A stretch of 64,000 nucleotides of DNA from positions 1 to 64,000 of the forward strand of contig JAPPMA010000062.1 of NCBI GenBank assembly GCA_028819295.1. The letters are read 5' to 3'. This document shows, piece after piece, positions 6,738-14,244 of the stretch. Below the pieces are notes generated by a model. The model was not told the DNA's origin and searched no databases. It saw only the letters and a program-made list of their open reading frames with translations. A program made the translations under genes and the position numbers. The stretch comes from a bacterium (GTDB lineage Bacteria > Actinomycetota > Acidimicrobiia > Acidimicrobiales > Bin134). Numbering within the stretch: position 1 is the first letter of the stretch; every line of letters begins with the position of its first letter.

Positions 6738-9269
6738 ATGGCTGAGGTCCCCGAAAAGGCCAAGTGCGTGGTCATCGGCGCGGGAATCGTGGGGAACTGC
6801 CTGGTCGGGCACCTGGCCAAGCTGGGCTGGACCGACCTGGTGCTGCTGGACAAAGGCCCGCTGCCCAACCCCGGCGGTTCCACCGGCCACGCCTCCAACT
6901 TCATCTTCCCGGTGGACCACAACAAGGAGATGTGCCTGCTAGGAGAGCAGAGCGCCAACCAGTATCGCGACCTGGGCTTGTCGGTGGACTCCGGCGGCAT
7001 CGAGGTGGCCCGCACCCAAGAGCGGGTTGACGAGCTCAAACGGCGCATGACCTCCGCTGTCGCCTGGGGCGTCGAGGCCCACCTGCTGACCCCCGAGCAG
7101 GTGAAGGAGCTGGTTCCGTTCGTCAACACCGACATTGTTTTGGAGGGCTTCTACTGCCCCACGGTGTCGGTGGTGGACTCTTTGGAGACCGGCACCCAGA
7201 TGCGCAACGTGGCGGTGAACGGGGGCTGCCATGTGGCGGCCAACACCGAGGTGCTCGACATCATCACCGAGGACGGGCCCAATCCCGGCGACCGCACCGT
7301 CAAGGCGGTGGTCACCGACAAGGGCACCATCGAGACTGAGTACGTGGTGATCGCCTGCGGGGTGTGGTCGAATCGGGTGGCCAACATGGCCGACGCCTAC
7401 ATCCCGCTGGTGCCCGCCGTGCATCAGATGGCCGACGTCGGCCCGCTCGACATCCTGGCCGAGACCAACAACGAGATCGGCTACCCCATCGTGCGCGACA
7501 TGGACGCCTTCTGCTACGAGCGCCAGTCGGCCGGGTCAATGGAGGTGGGGTCGTACGCCCACCGTCCCATCTTCCACCACCCCGACGACATTCCCTCCAA
7601 CGAGGAATCCGCCCTGTCGCCCACCGAGATGCCGTTCACGCCCGACGACTTCGACCTCCAAATGGAGCAGGCCATCGAACTGATGGACATGTTGGGCGAC
7701 GCCGAGATCAAATACGCCATCAACGGGCTGCTGTCGCTCACCCCAGACGCCATGCCGTGCCTGGGAGAGCTGCCCGAGGTCCGCAACCTGTGGTCGGCTG
7801 CCGCCATCTGGGTGAAGGAGGGGCCGGGCATGGCCCAGGTGGTGGCCGAGTGGATGACCTTCGGCTACCCCCGGGTGATCGACGTCCACGGCGCGGATGT
7901 GTCTCGCTTCTACCCCGAGGAGCGGGGCGACGACCACATCTGGGCCCGCTCTGCGGAGCACTTCAACAAGACCTACGGCATCGTCCACCCCCAGGAGCAA
8001 TGGGAGAGCCGGCGCAACCTGCGGGTGAGCCCCTACTTCTCCCGCCAGCAGGATCTGGGGGCCGACTTCTTCCAGGCCCGCACCTGGGAGCGGCCCCAGT
8101 GGTTCGAGTCCAACGCCGACCTGGTAGACCGCTACGAGGTGGAGGGCCGGGAGGTGGAGTGGGACGCCCGGTGGTGGAGCCCCGTCACCGTGGCCGAGCA
8201 CCTCAACCTGCGGGAGAACTGCGGGATGGTCGACCTGAGCGCCTTCCAGATCTTCGAGCTGACCGGGCCCGGTGCGGTGGCCTACGCCGACTATCTGGCG
8301 GTGAACAAGGTGGACGTGCCGGTGGGCCGCTCCATCTACACCCCGTGGCTGACCCCCGACGGCGGCTTCCACTCCGATCTGACCATGATGCGGATGGGCA
8401 CCGAGAGAGTGCGCATCGTGACCGGCGTGTTCGACGGCGGCCGCGACGAGTTCTGGGCCCGCCGCCACATGCCTGTCGACGGGTCGGTGAGCTTCGCCAA
8501 CATCACCGACCAGATCACCACCCTCGGGGTGTGGGGCCCCAACGCCCCCCATGTGATCGGGGCGCTGACCAGCCAAGACCTCAGCCAGGATGGCTCGCCC
8601 TACGGCTCGCTGGTGGACGTGGAGCTGAACTGCGGGGGTCGCACCATTGAGGCTGTGCTGTTCCGCATCTCCTATGTGGGCGACACCGGCTGGGAGATCT
8701 ACGCCGCCTGGGACGACGGCCCGGAGCTGTGGGACGCGCTCATGGCGGTAGGCGCCGACTACGGCCTGCGCCCCACCGGCGGCGGGGTGTACGGCACGTC
8801 GGGACGGCTGGAGAAGGGCTATCGGCTCATGGGGGCCGAGTTGGAGAGCGAGTACAACCCGCTGGAGGCCGGCCTGGCCCGGCCCAAGGTGAAGGCGGCG
8901 CCGTTCATCGGCAAGGAGCCCTACCTGGCCGCCCGGGCGATGGGCGACCCCGAGGTGTCGATGTGCGTGCTCACCGTGGAGGACCTGACCGACAGCCAGG
9001 GCCGCAAGCGCTACATGCAGGGAGGCAACGAGCCGATCCTGACCCAGGACGGACAGCGGATCACCGACTCCCACGGCCGGGTGTCTCGGGTGACCACCGC
9101 GGGGCCGGGGCCGTCGGTGGGCAAGCACCTGCTGATGAGCTATCTGCCGGCGGAGCTGGCCCAGCCGGGCACCGATCTCCAGGTGATGTACATGAACGAA
9201 TTGTTCCCGGTGAAGGTGGCCAGTACCGGCGCGGTGTTCGATCCCGACGACTCCCGGTTGCGGAGCTGA
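6738..9269 (+). CDS. Dimethylglycine/sarcosine dehydrogenase-like flavoprotein (DAO + GcvT domains)
   Basis: 843 aa. The N-terminal FAD domain starts with VIGAGIVGN (residues 12-20) and has GSTGHAS around H51, at the position of the histidine that covalently carries FAD in DMGDH and sarcosine dehydrogenase. A central FAO-type domain is followed by a C-terminal GcvT-like folate-binding region (about 470-840, with DTGWEIYA and EAGLARPKVK). Such enzymes oxidise N-methyl groups, pass the one-carbon unit to THF and electrons to ETF. Supporting this, etfB starts 4 bp downstream and metF is divergent. ATG 6738 has GGAGG 6 nt upstream. The exact substrate (dimethylglycine, sarcosine or an analogue) is not determined by sequence. 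Confidence 0.85.
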   Translation: MAEVPEKAKCVVIGAGIVGNCLVGHLAKLGWTDLVLLDKGPLPNPGGSTGHASNFIFPVDHNKEMCLLGEQSANQYRDLGLSVDSGGIEVARTQERVDELKRRMTSAVAWGVEAHLLTPEQVKELVPFVNTDIVLEGFYCPTVSVVDSLETGTQMRNVAVNGGCHVAANTEVLDIITEDGPNPGDRTVKAVVTDKGTIETEYVVIACGVWSNRVANMADAYIPLVPAVHQMADVGPLDILAETNNEIGYPIVRDMDAFCYERQSAGSMEVGSYAHRPIFHHPDDIPSNEESALSPTEMPFTPDDFDLQMEQAIELMDMLGDAEIKYAINGLLSLTPDAMPCLGELPEVRNLWSAAAIWVKEGPGMAQVVAEWMTFGYPRVIDVHGADVSRFYPEERGDDHIWARSAEHFNKTYGIVHPQEQWESRRNLRVSPYFSRQQDLGADFFQARTWERPQWFESNADLVDRYEVEGREVEWDARWWSPVTVAEHLNLRENCGMVDLSAFQIFELTGPGAVAYADYLAVNKVDVPVGRSIYTPWLTPDGGFHSDLTMMRMGTERVRIVTGVFDGGRDEFWARRHMPVDGSVSFANITDQITTLGVWGPNAPHVIGALTSQDLSQDGSPYGSLVDVELNCGGRTIEAVLFRISYVGDTGWEIYAAWDDGPELWDALMAVGADYGLRPTGGGVYGTSGRLEKGYRLMGAELESEYNPLEAGLARPKVKAAPFIGKEPYLAARAMGDPEVSMCVLTVEDLTDSQGRKRYMQGGNEPILTQDGQRITDSHGRVSRVTTAGPGPSVGKHLLMSYLPAELAQPGTDLQVMYMNELFPVKVASTGAVFDPDDSRLRS

Positions 9270-9273
9270 CGAC

Positions 9274-10050
9274 ATGAGGATCTTGTGCTGCGTGAAGCGG
9301 GTGGCGGCGCCCGGGGCCAAGATCAACGTGACCGCCGACGGCCTGGCCGTGGATGCCACCCACCTGGGTTTCGCCACCAGCCCCCATGAGGAGTGCGGCG
9401 TGGAGGAGGCGGTGCAGCTCGTCGAGCGCCACGGCGGCGAGGTGACGGTGCTGACACTGGGACCCCCGGAGGCGGCCGAGCAGCTGCGCTATGCCGCCTC
9501 GGTGGGCGCCCACCACGGCGTGCTGGTGGCCACCGACGGCTCGGCCTGGGACCCCCAGCGCACCGCGGCCGCGCTCACCGCGGCCATCCGGGGCTTAGAG
9601 GCCGACGAAGGCCCCTTCGATCTCCTGGTGTTCGGCAACGAGTCGGCCGACTCCGGCGGCTTTCAGGTGGGGGTGCGGGTGGCCTATGCCCTGGGCCGTC
9701 CCATCGTGAACGGCGTCAAGGGCATCGAGGTAGACCTTGAGGCCGGCGGCGGAGTTGTTCATGCCCGCCGGGAGATCGACGGCGGGTTTGAGGTGTACGA
9801 GCTGCCCGTGCCCGCGGCCGTCGGGGTCAAAGAGGGCATCAACCTTCCCCGATATCCGACCATGCGAGGGCGGCTGGCGTCCAAGAAGCTGGAGATAGCT
9901 GAGGTGGGCTCGGACGCCCAGCTCGGAGGGCAGTCGCTGGTGCGGCTGCACCGGCCCCGGGAGACGGTCACCGAGACGGAGATTTTGGGCACCGGCCCCG
10001 AGGCGGCAGCCGCAGTGGTGGACGTGCTGGCCGACTTAGGGGTGCTTTGA
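9274..10050 (+). CDS. etfB: Electron transfer flavoprotein beta subunit
   Basis: 258 aa, starting MRILCCVKRVAAPG, with the N-terminal ETF fold, the loop GNESADSGGFQVGVRVAYALG and the LPRYPTMRGRLASKK segment typical of EtfB. It forms the AMP/FAD-binding heterodimer with EtfA and carries electrons from the upstream dehydrogenase to the respiratory chain via ETF:quinone oxidoreductase. It lies 4 bp after the dehydrogenase stop and 60 bp before etfA, so it is in the same transcription unit. Confidence 0.92.
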   Translation: MRILCCVKRVAAPGAKINVTADGLAVDATHLGFATSPHEECGVEEAVQLVERHGGEVTVLTLGPPEAAEQLRYAASVGAHHGVLVATDGSAWDPQRTAAALTAAIRGLEADEGPFDLLVFGNESADSGGFQVGVRVAYALGRPIVNGVKGIEVDLEAGGGVVHARREIDGGFEVYELPVPAAVGVKEGINLPRYPTMRGRLASKKLEIAEVGSDAQLGGQSLVRLHRPRETVTETEILGTGPEAAAAVVDVLADLGVL

Positions 10051-10110
10051 GGTGGCGGTTCAAGAAGCAGCCGTGATGGCCGGGGCGCGTGAAGAGCTGG
10101 GAGTGCTGTG

Positions 10111-11088
10111 ATGCTGCTCGTGGTGTTGGAGCACGACCGGGGGGCTATGGACGAGGCGACCCGGGAGGCGCTGACCTTCGGGCGCGGTCTGGCCGCTCAG
10201 ATGGGAGCGCCGATGCATGCTGCGCTGATCGGCACCGATGACGCCGATCTAGTGGCCGAAGCCGGAGCCTTCGGTGCCGAGGCGGTATACACCGTCGTCC
10301 ACGAGGTTCTGGTCGACTTCGGCCCCGAGGCGTGGGGAGAGTCGGCAGCCGAGCTGGTTCGCCGGCTGAACCCGAGCGCGGTGCTGGCTGGGGGGAGCGA
10401 GCGGGGCAACGAGATCATGGCCCAGGTGGCCGCCCGCCTCGACTTGCCGATGGTGGCCAACTGCATCGAAATCCAGGCCGGAAGCGGTGCAGGGGAGTGG
10501 ACCATGACCCGCCAGCAGTGGGGCGGCTCGCTGCTAGAGGATGCCCGGTTGGTGTCCGAGCGGCCGCTGTTGACCATCGGCCTGCACACGTTGGCCGCGC
10601 AGCCGGCTCCGTCGGCTGCGGAACCTGCCTCCGAGTCGGTGGACATCGATCTGGACCAGTCGCTGGCCCGCACCATGGTCAAGGACCGGGTGGTGCTCGA
10701 AGCCGGCGTCACCCTGTCGACCGCCCCAGTGGTGATCGGCGGCGGCCGGGGCGTGGGATCGGCCGAGGCGTTTGCGCCGCTGGAGGAGTTGGCGGCGATG
10801 CTGGGCGGCCGGGTGGGATGCAGCCGGGCGGTGACCAACAACGGCTGGCGGCCCCACTCCGACCAGGTGGGCCAGACCGGCACCCGCATCACCCCCGAGA
10901 TCTACATCGCCACGGGCATCTCCGGCGCCATCCAGCACTGGGTGGGGGCCAAGGCCAGCAAGCACATCCTGGCCATCAACATCGACCCCGAGGCCAACAT
11001 GGTGGTCAAGGCCGACTGGGCCGTGATCGCCGACCTCCACGAGGTGATCCCCGCCATCGCCGAGGAGATCAAGCGCCGCCGGGCCTGA
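10111..11088 (+). CDS. etfA: Electron transfer flavoprotein alpha subunit
   Basis: 325 aa from ATG 10111 (GGGAG 7 nt upstream; a GTG lies one codon earlier). The N-terminal half is divergent. The C-terminal FAD domain is classical: VVIGGGRGVGS, SRAVTNNGWRPHSDQVGQTG, TPEIYIATGISGAIQHWVG, and INIDPEANMVVKADWAV. It pairs with EtfB as the electron acceptor of the DMGDH-like enzyme. It is convergent with rtcB, with only 19 bp between the stops and no obvious terminator. Confidence 0.93.
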   Translation: MLLVVLEHDRGAMDEATREALTFGRGLAAQMGAPMHAALIGTDDADLVAEAGAFGAEAVYTVVHEVLVDFGPEAWGESAAELVRRLNPSAVLAGGSERGNEIMAQVAARLDLPMVANCIEIQAGSGAGEWTMTRQQWGGSLLEDARLVSERPLLTIGLHTLAAQPAPSAAEPASESVDIDLDQSLARTMVKDRVVLEAGVTLSTAPVVIGGGRGVGSAEAFAPLEELAAMLGGRVGCSRAVTNNGWRPHSDQVGQTGTRITPEIYIATGISGAIQHWVGAKASKHILAINIDPEANMVVKADWAVIADLHEVIPAIAEEIKRRRA

Positions 11089-11107
11089 TCTCATCTTGCC
11101 GGTGGGC

Positions 11108-12298
11108 TTAGCAGCCCTTGTAGTTCAAGATGGCGGTGAGGCGGTGGTCGATGGCCACCAAGTCTCGCTGGGCTTCCATCACCGCGGCGATGGAGCGATA
11201 GGTGCCGGGGGCCTCGTCGGTCAACTTGGCGGCCTGGGACGCCTGCCAGGTTCGCCCTTCCATCAGCTCGGTGAGCTGCTCGGGGGTGATCTCCCGCTTG
11301 GCCCGGGTGCGGCTCATCAGCCGGCCGGCACCGTGCGACGCGGAGCAGTAAGACTCAGCGCATCCCTGCCCGGTCACGATGTAGGTGTCGTCGCCCATGC
11401 TGCCGGGGATGACGCCCCGGTCGCCCTGGCGGGCTCGGATGGCCCCCTTGCGGGTCACCCACACCACGGCTCCGCCGTGGCTCTCCTTCTCGGCGTAGTT
11501 GTGGTGGCAGTCGATGGTGTCGGCGGGAGTGAAGGTGAGCCCGGTGGCGGCGGCCAGCGCACCTAGCACGGCTTCGGTCATCAAGGCCCGGTTGGCCCGG
11601 GCATAATCCTGGGCCCACAGCATGTCGGCCACGTAGGCGTCGAACCCGTCGTCGCCCTCCACCAGGTAAGCCAGGTCGCGGTCTTCCAACTCCCGGCCCG
11701 CCTTGTGGCAGGTCTTCTGCGCGGCCTTGATGTGCATGGTGGCCAAGGCGTTGCCCACGCCCCGCGACCCAGAGTGCAGCACCACCCACACGCCGTCGTC
11801 GGCATCCAGGCTCATTTCGACGAAGTGGTTGCCACCCCCCAGCGTGCCGAGCTGGGCCCCCATCTTGGCCTTGACCTTGTTGTGGACGGCCGCCTTGTTG
11901 GGCAGCCGGTGATCTCGCAGCCAGTCGCGGGCCGCCGACGTGGCCTCTGAATGGGCATTGAACCCCGCCGGCACCGCGGCGGCGACCGCGTCCAGAGCCC
12001 CGCTGAGGTTGTCGGGCAGTTGCGAGGCGGTGTGCGAGGTGCGGACCGCGGTCATGCCGCAGCCCAGGTCCACTCCGACTGCGGCGGGAATGATGGCCGC
12101 CTCGGTGGGGATTACCGATCCGATGGTGGCCCCCATGCCCACATGGGCGTCGGCCATGAGCGCGACCGGTCCCGACACCGCCGGGCTGCGGGCCGTCCGC
12201 TGGGCCTGCACCAGCGTCTCCGCCTCCGCGTCGAACGCCCAGCTGACCACCGAGCGCCCCGCACCTGCTTCCACCGTCGCCGGCCCGTGGCTGCTCAT
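11108..12298 (-). CDS. rtcB: RtcB-family RNA ligase
   Basis: 396 aa from ATG 12298; a TTG 51 nt upstream would extend it. Signature segments are MADAHVGMGATIGSV, VGVDLGCGM (metal Cys), GGGNHFVE, LHSGSRGVGN, DCHHNYAE, GSMGDDTYIV and SASHGAGR with the guanylylated His, ending NYKGC. RtcB joins 2',3'-cyclic phosphate or 3'-phosphate to 5'-OH RNA ends using GTP and Mn2+. It is downstream of the IclR gene by 47 bp and may be cotranscribed. In a toxin-rich region its repair of RNA cleaved by RNase toxins is attractive, but that is speculation. Confidence 0.92.
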   Translation of the reverse strand: MSSHGPATVEAGAGRSVVSWAFDAEAETLVQAQRTARSPAVSGPVALMADAHVGMGATIGSVIPTEAAIIPAAVGVDLGCGMTAVRTSHTASQLPDNLSGALDAVAAAVPAGFNAHSEATSAARDWLRDHRLPNKAAVHNKVKAKMGAQLGTLGGGNHFVEMSLDADDGVWVVLHSGSRGVGNALATMHIKAAQKTCHKAGRELEDRDLAYLVEGDDGFDAYVADMLWAQDYARANRALMTEAVLGALAAATGLTFTPADTIDCHHNYAEKESHGGAVVWVTRKGAIRARQGDRGVIPGSMGDDTYIVTGQGCAESYCSASHGAGRLMSRTRAKREITPEQLTELMEGRTWQASQAAKLTDEAPGTYRSIAAVMEAQRDLVAIDHRLTAILNYKGC

Positions 12299-12345
12299 CG
12301 CCCCATTCTCCAGGAACTCAGCAGTCGTTTCCCAGCGGTTTTTGA

Positions 12346-13089
12346 TCAATCAGAGAGCTGGGCGGCGAGGCGGTTGGCGGCGGCCACCACGGCTAGGCCG
12401 TGGTCGTGGGCCAGGTCGGGATCGGGGAAGCGGTAGGCCGGTCCGTGGACGTGGAGGGCGGCCAGGGGTTGTCCGCCCGTGTCGAGCACGGGAGCGCCCA
12501 CTGAGTTCAGATCCTCCACAAACTCTTCATAGACCCAGGCATATCCCAGACTGCGGATCTGGGTTAGGCGGTCTCGTATTGCTTCGGGGTCGACAACGGT
12601 CCACTGGGTGAAGACCTCAAGCGGTTGGGCGAGGAATTCGTCCTGCTGGTCGGCGGGGAGGTGGGCCAGCATGACCAGCCCCGCGGCCACGACATGAATC
12701 GGGGTGTGCTCGCCGGTCCAGTCCCGGATTTGGATGTCGGAGGAGATTTGGGTTTGGTCGAGGTAATGGGCCCGGCCGTTGTCGATGATCGACAGGCCGG
12801 CCGCTTCCCCCGTTGCTTCGGTCAACTCCAATAGGTGGGGGCGGGCGGCGGTAATGAGGTTGCGGCCCGCGGGGACTGCACCGGCAATGTCGATCAATCC
12901 GGTTCCCACTCGGTAGGCCCCGCCGGCCTCGACCTGCTCCACTGCGCCCTCAGCCTCCAGCGCGGACAACAGCCGGGCCACCGTGCTCTTGGGCAAATCC
13001 ACTCTCTCGGCCAGCTCGGTCACCCCCAACGGACCTTGCGCCAGCGTGCGCAACAGAAGAAACGCCCGCTCAACCGACTGCACCGCCAT
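12346..13089 (-). CDS. IclR-family transcriptional regulator
   Basis: 247 aa. An N-terminal winged helix (about 5-65: SVERAFLLLRTLAQGPLGVTE, LPKSTVARLLSALEAEG) is followed by the IclR effector domain (about 75-245, with YLDQTQISSDIQIRDWTG and the GAPVLDTGGQPLAALHVHGP core). ATG 13089 is 6 nt from TAGGGT (13096-13101). A 17-bp palindrome at 13118-13134 overlaps its -35 region and is repeated at the metF/DMGDH and corrinoid operon promoters. It therefore probably autoregulates and controls the one-carbon genes; the ligand could be betaine, dimethylglycine or a related amine. Confidence 0.88.
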   Translation of the reverse strand: MAVQSVERAFLLLRTLAQGPLGVTELAERVDLPKSTVARLLSALEAEGAVEQVEAGGAYRVGTGLIDIAGAVPAGRNLITAARPHLLELTEATGEAAGLSIIDNGRAHYLDQTQISSDIQIRDWTGEHTPIHVVAAGLVMLAHLPADQQDEFLAQPLEVFTQWTVVDPEAIRDRLTQIRSLGYAWVYEEFVEDLNSVGAPVLDTGGQPLAALHVHGPAYRFPDPDLAHDHGLAVVAAANRLAAQLSD

Positions 13090-13095
13090 TGCCTC

Positions 13096-13101
13096 ACCCT
13101 A
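13096..13101 (-). promoter_or_regulatory. iclR -10 box (TAGGGT)
   Basis: TAGGGT, 6-nt spacer (GAGGCA), then ATG 13089; leaderless architecture. Confidence 0.5.
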
Positions 13102-13117
13102 CCCCTGCACCGGAAGT

Positions 13118-13134
13118 GTTCCACGATACGGAAC
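13118..13134. promoter_or_regulatory. 17-bp palindromic operator 2 (GTTCCACGATACGGAAC)
   Basis: It has arms GTTCC/GGAAC with the same half-site and spacing as at 6579 and 27709. It covers about -29 to -45 relative to the predicted iclR transcription start, fitting autoregulation. Confidence 0.7.
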
Positions 13135-13135
13135 G

Positions 13136-13582
13136 CTAATTCTCAAGTATTTCTTGTGGGTCGCGGGGGTGGGTCTCGATGCTGGTGTCGAGCGTGTAGT
13201 AGTCGGAAGCATCTTCCGCGTAGATGGCCAACTCGGTTGACAGTCCGGTGGGGGGATCGAGGGTTCCGGCCCAGATCGCAATGTGGTCTAATTTCTGCTC
13301 CGACGCTCCCGGCGGCACCGCGATCACCTTCCAGAACAGTGAGCTTCCGCACCGCCGGCAGAAGCCGTAGGCCACATCGGGCCATTCATCAGGACGGTAC
13401 CACTCCAGCGTGTCGTCGGCGATCAGGCGAAGGTGGTCGCGGCGGCAGCCGGCGGCTGCGGTGAAGTGCCCCGTCCAGCGCTGGCACCGGTCGCAGTGGC
13501 AGTTCCACACGTCCCGAACCGGCCCGTCGATCACATACCTCACGGCCCCGCACATACACCGCCCGCTCAACGTGTCACTCAT
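13136..13582 (-). CDS. GFA/CENP-V family zinc protein
   Basis: 148 aa from ATG 13582 (a TTG lies three codons upstream). It carries the full zinc set of the GFA fold: GRCMCGAVRY, CHCDRCQRWTG and FCRRCGSSLFW. Despite the 'glutathione-dependent formaldehyde-activating' name, most family members are of unknown function. Its place beside demethylation genes makes formaldehyde handling conceivable but unproven. Its stop lies 1 bp from the iclR operator. Confidence 0.8.
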   Translation of the reverse strand: MSDTLSGRCMCGAVRYVIDGPVRDVWNCHCDRCQRWTGHFTAAAGCRRDHLRLIADDTLEWYRPDEWPDVAYGFCRRCGSSLFWKVIAVPPGASEQKLDHIAIWAGTLDPPTGLSTELAIYAEDASDYYTLDTSIETHPRDPQEILEN

Positions 13583-13591
13583 TGGTGGCAA

Positions 13592-13958
13592 ACTCTATTG
13601 GCCCAAGAAGCTGGAGGGGGATGCTCAAGATGGATGCCATGACAAACCGGGAACTCTGTCGGCAATATGTGAAGGCGGAATCAGAGCAGGCGTCCGGCGC
13701 CTCTGATCCGCGAGTCTCTGCACGATGGTCGGGCCAGCATTCGTTTTGAGATGCCTGAAGGTGCAGTCGCCGGTGACCACATATCCGCTCGGCTTGAGTC
13801 GTCAGGCCCAGGGCTTCTCACTCCTTTTGTCAATGAGTTCACCATTGTTGCCATAGACCAGAGGGACACGAGCGGTTCAAGAACTCCATGCTCGTCATTG
13901 GCCTGTCAGCCCTCAGCGCCCACGCAGCGGCTCAGGACGCTGGTATCGACGGCGGTGA
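13592..13958. other. Degenerate stretch with fragments of former genes
   Basis: No intact gene is seen. On the plus strand from about 13691 an open frame reads LIRESLHDGRASIRFEMPEG, then SGPGLLTPFVNEFTIVA, and drifts into unrelated sequence. It looks like a real protein C-terminal end but I cannot name the family. On the minus strand the first 18 codons of a PIN toxin appear (13906-13962). This is gene debris next to the restriction-like operon. Confidence 0.5.
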
Positions 13959-13962
13959 TCAC
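13906..13962 (-). pseudogene. Truncated PIN-domain toxin (VapC N-terminus)
   Basis: GTG 13962 overlaps the TGA of the AbrB antitoxin (GTGA). The frame reads VITAVDTSVLSRCVGAEG and stops after 18 codons. ITAVDTSVL is the first strand and catalytic Asp of VapC toxins, and the rest of the domain is deleted. Confidence 0.65.
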
Positions 13963-14174
13963 CGTCCTCGAATCTCCTCGATGTAGTCGTCAGTGCTGCG
14001 GCCATCGCTGAGTATCGCGAACACCCCATCGACAGGGTGTCTTGCCGCTGTCCGCTTTTGAATCAGGAGTCCTCCCTCGGTAGGGGTGAGCTCCACCTCA
14101 ACGTTGCAATTGAGGCCAAAACGCTCCCTCAGGCTCTTGGGGATCGTAATTTGCCCTCTCTCAGAAATTCGCAT
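13959..14174 (-). CDS. AbrB/MazE-type (SpoVT-AbrB) antitoxin, partner toxin broken
   Basis: 71 aa from ATG 14174 (GAAAG about 7 nt upstream; another ATG at 14210 would add 12 residues). RISERGQITIPKSLRERFG followed by VEVELTPTEGGLLIQKR is the swapped-hairpin AbrB DNA-binding domain. The C-terminus HPVDGVFAILSDGRSTDDYIEEIRG is the toxin-binding tail seen in VapB proteins. The coupled VapC is truncated, so this is an orphan antitoxin or a decaying module. Confidence 0.8.
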   Translation of the reverse strand: MRISERGQITIPKSLRERFGLNCNVEVELTPTEGGLLIQKRTAARHPVDGVFAILSDGRSTDDYIEEIRGR

Positions 14175-14244
14175 ACTTGATCTTTCAGAATTGCTGCCCA
14201 GCAAATTCATACTGGAGTGTTCAGCAAACAAGAGCGAGGCCATT

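Noticed and set aside
7536-9377. Long open frame antisense to the DMGDH-like gene (613 codons)
   Set aside because: His/Gly/Val/Leu-rich composition typical of the shadow frame of GC-rich coding DNA; the sense strand encodes a clear flavoprotein.
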